A DNA stretch of 29,820 nucleotides from a virus, in the IMG/VR virus record IMGVR_UViG_3300030107_006201, positions 1 through 29,820 of that record. One strand, written 5' to 3'. Shown here piece by piece: positions 5,889-13,091 of the stretch. Below the pieces are notes generated by a model that worked only from the letters and a program-made list of their open reading frames with translations, did not search any database and was not told the origin of the DNA. Every line of letters starts with the position of its first letter. Position 1 is the stretch's first letter. The position numbers and the translations under genes are program-made.

Positions 5889-5924
5889 GGAAATGCTACA
5901 ACTAATGAATAGTCATAGCATTCC
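5889..5924 (-). promoter_or_regulatory. Long hairpin downstream of the 121-aa gene
   Basis: Arms 5889-5904 and 5910-5924 form 15 base pairs with one bulged base (5891) and a 5-nt loop. Two positions (5899 and 5900) pair only as G-U on the minus strand. It lies 37 bases after the stop of the 121-aa gene. A run of seven T on the minus strand follows about 14 bases later, too far for a classical intrinsic terminator. It may be a terminator variant, a processing site or a 3' stabiliser. Confidence 0.5.
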
Positions 5925-5960
5925 CAATCAAATGTATGGTTCTAAAGTAAAGCCATATTA

Positions 5961-6326
5961 TTACATATTCAATAAATCGCTAGCAGTAGATCTAGATTTA
6001 GAGCGATTTATAAGTATGCCACGAGGAGCATCCTTTACTTTAGAAACATCTATTTTGAACTCTGTCAGTAACATAGCAGTATCATCCAAAAAGAAATCAG
6101 CCTCTGAGCAAGTCCAACCGGATGGTAGTAGAGGCTGAATCATAGCAAGAGTGATACTGCTATTAGTATTAGTTAGATAAGAGTTCAAAATAATACATTT
6201 GATATTATCAACTCCACCTTTCATACCTAATTCTGAATCATGGTATGTAGTTATCACATGTTGATTCAGATCTTCTATAGCAAAGCCAAGAGTTGATAAT
6301 AATCCATTAATTAATTTACTAAACAT
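5961..6326 (-). CDS. Hypothetical protein, 121 aa, first gene of the minus-strand arm
   Basis: The start MFSKLINGLL follows AAGGAG at seven bases. It is the gene nearest the divergent control region and so may be expressed first. The sequence looks like a compact globular protein (for example SSITLAMIQPLLPSGWTC around residues 56-73, then a helical C-terminal half) with no motif that I recognise. The start codon and ribosome binding site sit inside an inverted repeat (6325-6360), hinting at control. An overlapping plus-strand frame is considered a shadow. Confidence 0.62.
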   Translation of the reverse strand: MFSKLINGLLSTLGFAIEDLNQHVITTYHDSELGMKGGVDNIKCIILNSYLTNTNSSITLAMIQPLLPSGWTCSEADFFLDDTAMLLTEFKIDVSKVKDAPRGILINRSKSRSTASDLLNM

Positions 6327-6360
6327 TGTACATCTCCTTATTTAATTTATAATGTACAAT
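6325..6360 (-). promoter_or_regulatory. Inverted repeat around the ribosome binding site and start codon
   Basis: ATTGTACA at 6325-6332 and TGTACAAT at 6353-6360 are exact inverted complements separated by 20 bases. On the minus strand the ribosome binding site AAGGAG lies in the loop and the first two bases of the start codon lie in the 3' arm. It could be a translational control hairpin, or a DNA operator for a dimeric repressor. Confidence 0.5.
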
Positions 6361-6373
6361 TGATAAGGGAAGC

Positions 6374-6482
6374 GACATCGCAGGGCGATGTCAAGAAGGT
6401 GGGACAACGCGATTTTCAACGGATTTATAACACGGCAACCGGAAAATCGTGGGGGACCCCATAGGTGTATATCTAGTACACC
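6374..6482 (+). other. GC-rich hairpin cluster in the divergent control region
   Basis: Three strong hairpins stand in a row, in a block clearly richer in G+C than its surroundings. GACATCGC-AGG-GCGATGTC is at 6374-6392. A 10-bp stem at 6408-6417/6442-6451 has one G-U pair on the plus strand. GGTGTA-7 nt-TACACC is at 6464-6482. A run of G followed by C (6451-6460) lies between the second and third. No frame or tRNA fits. It may be an untranslated RNA, a replication origin or a packaging signal; which one cannot be decided here. Confidence 0.45.
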
Positions 6483-6568
6483 CAATCTCAACCTAATTTT
6501 TTAAAAATGGGTTATTTCTCCTCGATAGTAAAAAAAAGGCTTGGAAAATATTTTTTTTTGTGTATTTT

Positions 6569-6669
6569 TAGCTATATATAGCTATATATAGAAGCTATTA
6601 ATAGCACTATATGCTACTTAAACAAGTATTTTCTTGCTTAGATAGGCTATATATAGCTATATTATAGCT
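6569..6669. repeat. AT-rich palindromic repeats before the late genes
   Basis: A 17-base direct repeat, GCTATATATAGCTATAT, occurs at 6571-6587 and 6646-6662. Each copy is itself built from overlapping palindromes of the AGCTATATATAGCT type. GCTATTAATAGC (6594-6605) is another palindrome between them. The rest of 6483-6568 is AT-rich with runs of A and T and no gene. Such clustered palindromes could be operator or iteron sites at a divergent promoter or origin. Confidence 0.6.
6634..6663 (+). promoter_or_regulatory. Candidate late-arm promoter
   Basis: TTGCTT (6634-6639) and TATATT (6658-6663) are separated by 18 bases, a plausible sigma-70-type pair. The expected start of transcription would fall on or next to the ATG at 6670, which has no ribosome binding site, so a leaderless mRNA is possible. 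The surrounding AT-rich repeats make chance matches easy, so this is a weak call. Confidence 0.3.
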
Positions 6670-7023
6670 ATGACAGAGCCTAAAATACCTTATAGAGAGC
6701 AGAATACCCCTGAACAGCCTAGAGTTAGTTTAGAGCCTAATCAGGGAGGGATACCACCTAGATGGGGTCGTATGCTATTTGATGCAGTAAGGAATAGACA
6801 TAAGATAAAGGATGTTTTAAAAGGCTATAAAGATGATCCTAATGAGCTATATGAAGGTGTAGGAGGTTTATTAGGACAATATTTGTTAGATAAGCATACC
6901 CCTCAAAATCTAGACATAAACTTAAAGCATAAGATGATGAATTATCAATTTAATAATAGATTTGGGATGGGTTATAACAGAGATGATGGTACAGATTATT
7001 TAAATTTTAACTGGAGATTTTAG
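6670..7023 (+). CDS. Hypothetical protein, first gene of the late arm
   Basis: This 117-aa frame begins the plus-strand module. It has a proline-rich start (MTEPKIPYREQNTPEQPR), a middle with helices, and an aromatic, asparagine-rich end (YNRDDGTDYLNFNWRF). There is no Shine-Dalgarno sequence before the ATG; AT-rich palindromes run right up to it. The next gene follows after 3 bases. I do not recognise a family. Its place upstream of virion genes suggests a structural or virion-associated protein. An internal start is possible but not obvious. Confidence 0.6.
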   Translation: MTEPKIPYREQNTPEQPRVSLEPNQGGIPPRWGRMLFDAVRNRHKIKDVLKGYKDDPNELYEGVGGLLGQYLLDKHTPQNLDINLKHKMMNYQFNNRFGMGYNRDDGTDYLNFNWRF

Positions 7024-7026
7024 TAT

Positions 7027-9012
7027 ATGGCAAAGAAGCCCTTGACAGACCCTAATTATGAAACATGGAGACAGAATTTAAGTTTTGAAGATAGAATGAA
7101 TCTAGCTAAGAATTATACGCCAGACCTAACTTTTCCAGAATTAAACCCTACTTTAAAGAGTTCTGCTCAAATAAACGCTCCTGACTTGCCTTTTTTAAAA
7201 GATAGTCCTTACACAACAGATATAGGCTCATTTGACCCTTATTCAACGTGGAGAGACTCATCAGAACCAGTAAACGTATCTCAAGAGCCTACTGATAATC
7301 GTACTAATGCAGAAAAAGGGTTAAATATTTTTGGAGGAACTTTTACACCTTTCCAGGATATAGGTAATTTTTTAGAAAAAGGTATTGATTATAACCCTAA
7401 TAAGCCTGGAAGACAGGATGAAGAGGATTTATGGCTAGATGATGTAGATGATACTTATGCTCATGAGAATAAAATGGATCTTATTAGTAGATATGGGACA
7501 GATGATATGGATATAATAAGGGAAATAATTGCTACAAAGCATTATGGGGACACTATAGGGGAAAATCAAATGATTGACCCAAAAACAGGAAGTTTGATAG
7601 ACTTGCCTGAACCACCACCTAGACCATCTGTACCTGTAGAATCAGAGGATGAGTTTTACGATGAGGATATTGTTATTGAACCTGATGCTCCATTACCCGA
7701 ATTTGAAGATTGGGTAGCTTATGATCAAGATAAAGTAGATGATATGAAGAAATATGGTCAATGGGACGATAATTTAAATTTTACTGAAAACATACGAAAC
7801 TATGAGGAATGGGAGAGTGGATACCATCCATTTGACCAAAACTGGAGAAGAGCTACAGGTAAGAGAATATGGGATCAAGACCAAGCTGATGCATGGGCAT
7901 ATGAAGATATATTAGCAGGAGCTCAAGACCAAATAACTCAAAGTCGAGACGATAGACAAGAAATAGTTAATCAAAATATTCAAATACGTCAAGATAATGA
8001 AAATTTAATTAATAATGCTAAAAATGACTTAACTGATCAAATAACCGAATTAGAAGATTGGTTAGAGAATAACCAGTATTCAGGGCAAGTTGATCAAGAT
8101 GGAAATGTTATAGCTGAAGTAAAGAAAGTTGAGTTAAACAACTTAAAAAACCAATTAGAGAATTTTGATCCTAATCAAGTTCCAGGGCTTAAAACAGAGC
8201 AAGATGTTCCAGAATCATTATCAATGATTGATATAGAAGGTACTAAAGAATACGAAGCAGAGCAAGATAGGTTAAAGGCTATAGAAGATGAAAAAATTGC
8301 ACAACAAAACATAGGTGAAGGATTAGGGTATCATCCAGATGATCCAAGATGGCAGGCTCAACATGATAAGTTTATGCACATGGGAACCCCTGAAAGTGGT
8401 AAAAGTTCAGATGTTACTGAAGAAATGTATAATGCTAAACCTTGGCGTAATGAATCTCAAGAGCAAGTACATGATTCTCTTTTTGAAGACTACCAAGGTC
8501 AGGATTTCTTTGAAGATAAAAATGGTGATGGTCATATTGACCCAGGAGAAGTTGATGTTTCCAAGATGACTGAGAAAGAAAAGAAGAAATATGAGAAATG
8601 GGCTGCAAAAGATTTAAAAAGAAAAGAAAGAAGGTTTAAAAACTATAGGACAAAGTTTGGCGGTAAAGACGATAGTGGTGTTTATAGAGATAAGGATTGG
8701 TGGAAAAACGAATATAAGCAAAGAAAAAAAGATGCATTCCAAGACTGGAAGGATAATAGAGCTAAACCATTTAATAGAGACTGGAGAATAGCTAATAATA
8801 AATGGACTATTATGCCTAAAAAGAGGGAGCATTTTGATTCAGATGAAGAATACAACGAATATAAAAAGCAAAGAGCTAATAAAATGGATACATGGGCAGA
8901 AATATTTAAGGGTGCCCCAGGAGAATTTGGAGGATTAGCTCAATTGTTCTTTGCAGCTGCTGGTGCAAATCCATGGGAATATAAAGATTATTTTGGAAAT
9001 AACGAAGAATAG
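7027..9012 (+). CDS. Large acidic protein with EF-hand-like loop, virion-associated?
   Basis: This 661-aa protein is hydrophilic, rich in D, E, N, Q, W and Y, with no signal peptide or membrane segment. Residues 300-430 (DQITQSRDDRQEIVNQ onward) look like a coiled coil. Residues 497-508, DKNGDGHIDPGE, match a calcium-binding EF-hand loop, with D497, N499, D501, D505 and E508 at the binding positions. The C-terminal region is basic and aromatic, then ends in a short hydrophobic stretch GGLAQLFFAAAGANP (635-649). There is no ribosome binding site; it starts 3 bases after the previous stop. Its position before lysozyme and terminase suggests an internal virion or ejection protein, but the family is not recognised. 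Confidence 0.65.
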   Translation: MAKKPLTDPNYETWRQNLSFEDRMNLAKNYTPDLTFPELNPTLKSSAQINAPDLPFLKDSPYTTDIGSFDPYSTWRDSSEPVNVSQEPTDNRTNAEKGLNIFGGTFTPFQDIGNFLEKGIDYNPNKPGRQDEEDLWLDDVDDTYAHENKMDLISRYGTDDMDIIREIIATKHYGDTIGENQMIDPKTGSLIDLPEPPPRPSVPVESEDEFYDEDIVIEPDAPLPEFEDWVAYDQDKVDDMKKYGQWDDNLNFTENIRNYEEWESGYHPFDQNWRRATGKRIWDQDQADAWAYEDILAGAQDQITQSRDDRQEIVNQNIQIRQDNENLINNAKNDLTDQITELEDWLENNQYSGQVDQDGNVIAEVKKVELNNLKNQLENFDPNQVPGLKTEQDVPESLSMIDIEGTKEYEAEQDRLKAIEDEKIAQQNIGEGLGYHPDDPRWQAQHDKFMHMGTPESGKSSDVTEEMYNAKPWRNESQEQVHDSLFEDYQGQDFFEDKNGDGHIDPGEVDVSKMTEKEKKKYEKWAAKDLKRKERRFKNYRTKFGGKDDSGVYRDKDWWKNEYKQRKKDAFQDWKDNRAKPFNRDWRIANNKWTIMPKKREHFDSDEEYNEYKKQRANKMDTWAEIFKGAPGEFGGLAQLFFAAAGANPWEYKDYFGNNEE

Positions 9013-9023
9013 GAGTATATAAG

Positions 9024-9647
9024 ATGGCATTAAAGCCTTATCAAGAAAGAACGGCAATGTTTGAAGGATTCAAACCTAACGCCTATCTAGATAGTATGGG
9101 ATATCCAACTATTGGATTTGGTGAAAAATTAGAGAATATAAAATACACAAAGGAACAAGGAGTTCCTGCACACCTTCAAAACTTAATAAGAACAAGAGAA
9201 GAAGCTGGTACGAATTTGCAAAGTCATTATGATCAAATAATGCCAGATGTTATAAATAGATTTGGAGAAAACTGGAAAGATATACCAACAGATATTCAAG
9301 GAGTAGTGCTAGATATGGGGTATAATGTAGGTCCTGATGCTTTATTTAATAAGTTCCCAGGATTTATAGATGATATAAGATCTGGTAATTATGAAGGGGC
9401 AGCTGCAAATTTAAAGTACAAAGACCCAGCCTTAGGAGATAATCCAAATAATTATAGTCTATGGTGGAATCAAATAGGCGGTGCTAATACAGAGTCTAAT
9501 ATTAATACAGGGGAATGGGGTCCAGACTCTAGAGCTGTAAACAGAGGCACTGCAAATTATGATGTTTTAATGAATTATAAAAGCCCAGATACAGAATTAG
9601 TTGACAATGTTACCACAGAACAAGGATCTCAGGCTTTTAATTATTAA
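9024..9647 (+). CDS. T4-type lysozyme (GH24 muramidase)
   Basis: This 207-aa protein carries the T4 lysozyme catalytic triad with the same spacing as T4: E14 in MFEGFKPNAYLD, D23, and T29 in YPTIGFG. The downstream helix QGVVLDMGYNVG (residues 93-104) is also characteristic. It hydrolyses the N-acetylmuramic acid-N-acetylglucosamine bond of peptidoglycan. No signal peptide is visible, so it would need a holin, or could be carried in the virion. The extra C-terminal 50 or so residues beyond the lysozyme domain are low-complexity. The start follows AGGAG. Placement next to likely virion genes leaves open a role in entry rather than lysis. Confidence 0.9.
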   Translation: MALKPYQERTAMFEGFKPNAYLDSMGYPTIGFGEKLENIKYTKEQGVPAHLQNLIRTREEAGTNLQSHYDQIMPDVINRFGENWKDIPTDIQGVVLDMGYNVGPDALFNKFPGFIDDIRSGNYEGAAANLKYKDPALGDNPNNYSLWWNQIGGANTESNINTGEWGPDSRAVNRGTANYDVLMNYKSPDTELVDNVTTEQGSQAFNY

Positions 9648-10433
9648 ATGGCAAAAAGTACTGGAATATTATTAGATGATGCAAATAGAATAGAAGGTCC
9701 TATAAATCAAGTAATACCTCCTGTTTCAAGCTCAACGCCTTTAAATAAGCCTGGTAAACCTTATAATACTGTATTTGGATTTGATCATCCTCAACATTCT
9801 GGTTTAGAATTAGCAGGTCCCGATCAAAGCGTTTTACATCATTCTGGATTAGGTAAATATTTGATGGATATAATACAAGCTGATCCTAATAGATATGAAG
9901 ATTTTTATGACGTTTATAGCGATTTTTATGATCACCAAGCACTTCCTGATAGTCATTATGATGATTTGAGTCAAGTTCAAACAATAATACCAAATGATGG
10001 AAATTTAAACTATATCCCCTTATCAGATGATTTAAAAAGAACAAATTTTGAAAATACTATTAATAATTTAGAAGATCATGTATTTGCAACTTATCCAGGT
10101 GGGTCACCAGGTAAAATGGATGTTTCTAAACCAGGAGGATTATATAGTGAATTTATTAGAAGGCCAGATACGCAGGATCATATTTATTCAGTAGGGCCAG
10201 ATACAAGTTTTATAGCTACACCAACTTGGCGTACCGACCCAGAAGCTCAAATTAGGCCTCCCGTTAGCACAATGTTACATGAATCTATTTTACATGGAAG
10301 CGGAGCAAGGCATGGGGATCATAAAGGAAGTCATCAACATGATTACGATATTTTTGAAAAGCGAATGATGGATTTACTTACTGAAGATGAAATAAACTCA
10401 TTAATGGATATGGCAACACATAGACAGAAATAA
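9648..10433 (+). CDS. Unknown protein with His-rich HExxxH segment
   Basis: This 261-aa frame starts directly after the lysozyme stop and has no ribosome binding site. The N-terminal 200 residues are proline- and aspartate-rich without a recognised domain. Residues 211-231 hold LHESILHGSGARHGDHKG and further histidines (H211, E212, H216, H222, H225, H229, H231), which looks like a metal site. The spacing is HExxxH, not the classical zincin HExxH, so a protease call is only a possibility. The last helix (FEKRMMDLLTEDEINSLM) is well formed. It may be a virion-associated metal-binding protein or peptidase. Confidence 0.6.
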   Translation: MAKSTGILLDDANRIEGPINQVIPPVSSSTPLNKPGKPYNTVFGFDHPQHSGLELAGPDQSVLHHSGLGKYLMDIIQADPNRYEDFYDVYSDFYDHQALPDSHYDDLSQVQTIIPNDGNLNYIPLSDDLKRTNFENTINNLEDHVFATYPGGSPGKMDVSKPGGLYSEFIRRPDTQDHIYSVGPDTSFIATPTWRTDPEAQIRPPVSTMLHESILHGSGARHGDHKGSHQHDYDIFEKRMMDLLTEDEINSLMDMATHRQK

Positions 10434-10440
10434 TTAATCA

Positions 10441-11190
10441 ATGTATACAATAAACATACATCATAAAGGAGATAAGGCTCCTACAGAATATGAAATTTAT
10501 ACAAAAAAAGAAGCAGATAAAAACAATTTATCCTACAAATACTGGCGGGAAGCGAATGAAGGGGAGTACGGGTTATCAGATGACGACTACGTGGCTAAAG
10601 CCATCTCCAGAGCCGTTTATAAGTCTGACAGCATTTATATTCGTTATCCTTACGGTTATACTTTCTTTAACCCTAAATATAATACTGTCAAGCTTAAAGC
10701 TAGTGGTAGGTTGGCTAATAACACCATTTCGGGAAAGACTCAATGGGAAGTCTTGTCTAATGGACAAAAAATGAAAAATTTAGCCATGGTATATGCACAA
10801 ACCATGGACTATAACAAAACAATAGAACGCGTTCTAGATAATCCTACAAATAATCAAAAGATTATGTGGAAGAGAAGAATGAAGAAGGAGAAATTCAAAG
10901 ATATGGTAAGAGACGAATTGCAAGCATTATTAAAAGAACATGGTATGACAGAAGAATATACTCTTCAATTATTGTCTGATACCATAGATACAGCTAAAGC
11001 TAAAGGTGATGTTACAAATTTAATGAGAGCTGTAGACAATCTTCAAGATATGCATGGAATGAAAGATAAAAATCAAATTAAAACAGTAGAACAAATAGAA
11101 GCTACTAGCAACGTAAGGTTAATAGATGAGTTGAGGGAAGAAGAAGAAAAGCTTATTGCTACTAAAACTACTACAAAAGAGGAGAAATAG
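10441..11190 (+). CDS. Terminase small subunit (TerS-like)
   Basis: The C-terminal half of this 249-aa protein fits small terminases. It has a helix-turn-helix-like stretch NLAMVYAQTMDYNKTIERVL (113-132), helical KRRMKKEKFKDMVRDEL, then LSDTIDTAKAKGDVTNLMRA (178-196) and a typical helical end. It sits one gene upstream of the large terminase. TerS binds the packaging site and feeds DNA to TerL. The first 100 residues are an extra N-terminal domain with SDDDYVAKAI and RYPYGYTFFNP segments. Its DNA (about 10540-10640) is clearly richer in G+C than the neighbours, perhaps a separate acquisition. No Shine-Dalgarno sequence is visible. Confidence 0.65.
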   Translation: MYTINIHHKGDKAPTEYEIYTKKEADKNNLSYKYWREANEGEYGLSDDDYVAKAISRAVYKSDSIYIRYPYGYTFFNPKYNTVKLKASGRLANNTISGKTQWEVLSNGQKMKNLAMVYAQTMDYNKTIERVLDNPTNNQKIMWKRRMKKEKFKDMVRDELQALLKEHGMTEEYTLQLLSDTIDTAKAKGDVTNLMRAVDNLQDMHGMKDKNQIKTVEQIEATSNVRLIDELREEEEKLIATKTTTKEEK

Positions 11191-11577
11191 ATGGAAAGAA
11201 TGAAAATGAAAAGAAAAATGGGTCCTATGCAAAGGGCAAAACGGACGCTAAGAAAAAAAGGTGTAAGTGGCGTTGCAAAATCTGCCATGAATGCATATAG
11301 AAAAACTGGTGTCGGTAGAGTTATGGGTGTATTGAATTCTGATGCAATGAATCCTGTTAGAACTGCTGGGAGAAAAATAGGTGAAGCTGCCACTCCTCAT
11401 GTTGTTGCTGGTGTAAAAGCAACTTTGGGAAAAGCGGCAAAAATGGGGAAAATGGGAAGAGATTTTTTTGGAGGCAAAAAAGGAACAAATTATAGACCTG
11501 GCAGAGAAGTACCAGCAATGTCTGAGCCAACAGATCCAGGATATGAAGCACCTTTAAACGAAGAAGAAGTTGCATAA
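11191..11577 (+). CDS. Small very basic protein
   Basis: This 128-aa protein begins MERMKMKRKMGPMQRAKRTL and is rich in K, R, M, G and A through residue 100, then ends in an acidic tail (PLNEEEVA). It starts after GGAG. It lies between the small and large terminase genes and overlaps the latter by 8 bases. Composition suggests nucleic-acid binding or an internal head protein. Several other tiny basic proteins are coded in this late arm. The family is unknown. Confidence 0.65.
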   Translation: MERMKMKRKMGPMQRAKRTLRKKGVSGVAKSAMNAYRKTGVGRVMGVLNSDAMNPVRTAGRKIGEAATPHVVAGVKATLGKAAKMGKMGRDFFGGKKGTNYRPGREVPAMSEPTDPGYEAPLNEEEVA

Positions 11578-13075
11578 AGATTACGAAGAGCGTTATGCTC
11601 AATTAGAGGCTTTAAAGAAATTACGGAACAACATGGCATTGTTTGGAAAGCATTGTTTCCCCACAGCCCTCCGTAAAAGTACACCTCCATTTCATAGGGA
11701 AGTGTATGCCCACCTATCTGATGATGAGAAAAGAAGGGTACTGATCGCTGCTCCGAGGGGAACCGCTAAGAGCACGGTTACTACCCTTATTTTCCCTTTA
11801 TGGAGAGCTGCTTTTAAAAAATCAAATGAAGATTTGTTTATAGTGATAGTGTCAGAATCACAGGCTCAATCAATTAATTTCTTATCAAGGATTAAATACC
11901 ATTTAACCCATTCAGATAAATTTAGAGAAATATTTGGTGATATGGGCCCAAATACAGCATCAAGATGGACTCATACCGATGTGGTACTTGCTAATGGAAC
12001 AAGGATAGTTGCTGTTGGTACAGGGCAAAGAGTTAGGGGTTTTATTGAAGGAGACACTCGTCCTAATTTAATTATAGTAGATGACTTTGAATCAGAGTTA
12101 AATGCTTATACACCAGAAGCAAGAGCTAAAAATAGAAAATGGTTAACAGAGGCTGTGATACCATCTTTATCGGATGAAGGTAAAATAGCTATGATAGGCA
12201 CAGTTATATCAGAAGATTGCTTTTTATGCTGGGCTAAAAAATCATCAGCATGGGCTGTTTTATGGTATTCTATATGGGATGATGATGAAAAAAGTATTTG
12301 GCCTGAAAGGTTCCCAAAAGAAAGAATACTTGGTATTAAAGAAGAATTTAAATCAGTTGGTAATATTAACGGATTTTTCCAAGAATATATGAATATTGCT
12401 CAATCTCCTGATGATGCTCCATTTCAACCAAAATGGATTAAATTACATCATTACGAATATAAAAGGATACAAGGGCAGAATTGTTTGATTAAGAATGAAG
12501 GTGAAGAAAATGAAGAAATTAAACCTGTTGAATTATATACTGGGGTTGATCCTGCAAGCTCTTTGTCTATTAGGGCTGATTATTTTGTTATCGCCACTAT
12601 TGCTATTGATAATGAAAATAATAAATATTTAATAGATGTATATAGAAACAGAATCTCTCCTGCTGAACAGCCAGGAATGATTATAAAGACATTTAAGAAA
12701 TTTAGGCCTAGAAGAGTAAAGGTAGAGACAGTGGGGTATCAAGAAGCTCTAAGAACGGCCGTAAGGGAATTAATGAGGGAAGAAGAGATATACATACCTG
12801 GATTAGAAGCTGGTGTCAAACCTAGAAACTCTAAATCAGAAAGGCTTTTATCTTTAGTACCCTTATTTGCAAAAGGAACATTTTATTTTAAGGATGAACA
12901 TACGCATGCTCAAGCAGAGTTTTTATCTTATCCGAAGGGGCAACATGACGATATTATGGATGCAATTTGGACAGCATTAGATGGTGCAAAGCCTTGTAGA
13001 TTAGCGGCTTTTGAAAAATTATCTGATGAAGAATGGAGAAATCCAAAGAAAACTCTTGATTGGTTAACCATGTAG
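11570..13075 (+). CDS. Terminase large subunit (TerL)
   Basis: This 501-aa packaging motor has an ATPase with Walker A APRGTAKST (61-69) and Walker B LIIVDDFE (167-174), and a nuclease domain with YTGVDPAS (D327), VKVETVG (E386) and QHDDIMDAIW (D460, D461, D464). It pumps DNA into the prohead and cuts it. The frame begins at a TTG that overlaps the previous gene's end. An ATG at codon 22 is an alternative, but the residues before it belong to the expected N-terminal helix, so I prefer the upstream start. The DNA at about 11640-11790 is richer in G+C than the surroundings. Family identity is very clear. Confidence 0.93.
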   Translation: MHKDYEERYAQLEALKKLRNNMALFGKHCFPTALRKSTPPFHREVYAHLSDDEKRRVLIAAPRGTAKSTVTTLIFPLWRAAFKKSNEDLFIVIVSESQAQSINFLSRIKYHLTHSDKFREIFGDMGPNTASRWTHTDVVLANGTRIVAVGTGQRVRGFIEGDTRPNLIIVDDFESELNAYTPEARAKNRKWLTEAVIPSLSDEGKIAMIGTVISEDCFLCWAKKSSAWAVLWYSIWDDDEKSIWPERFPKERILGIKEEFKSVGNINGFFQEYMNIAQSPDDAPFQPKWIKLHHYEYKRIQGQNCLIKNEGEENEEIKPVELYTGVDPASSLSIRADYFVIATIAIDNENNKYLIDVYRNRISPAEQPGMIIKTFKKFRPRRVKVETVGYQEALRTAVRELMREEEIYIPGLEAGVKPRNSKSERLLSLVPLFAKGTFYFKDEHTHAQAEFLSYPKGQHDDIMDAIWTALDGAKPCRLAAFEKLSDEEWRNPKKTLDWLTM

Positions 13076-13091
13076 TTCGTAAATTAAGCAG

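Noticed and set aside
5893-6138. Plus-strand 81-codon frame with AAGGA just before its ATG
   Set aside because: It is antisense to the 121-aa minus-strand gene, which has a better ribosome binding site and fits the gene direction of the whole arm. The apparent site lies in a hairpin stem.
6395-6482. tRNA or tmRNA in the control region
   Set aside because: Stem lengths and spacing do not match a cloverleaf, and no T-arm loop or CCA end is present on either strand.
6569-6669. CRISPR array
   Set aside because: Repeat copies are short palindromes with irregular spacing and no distinct spacers.
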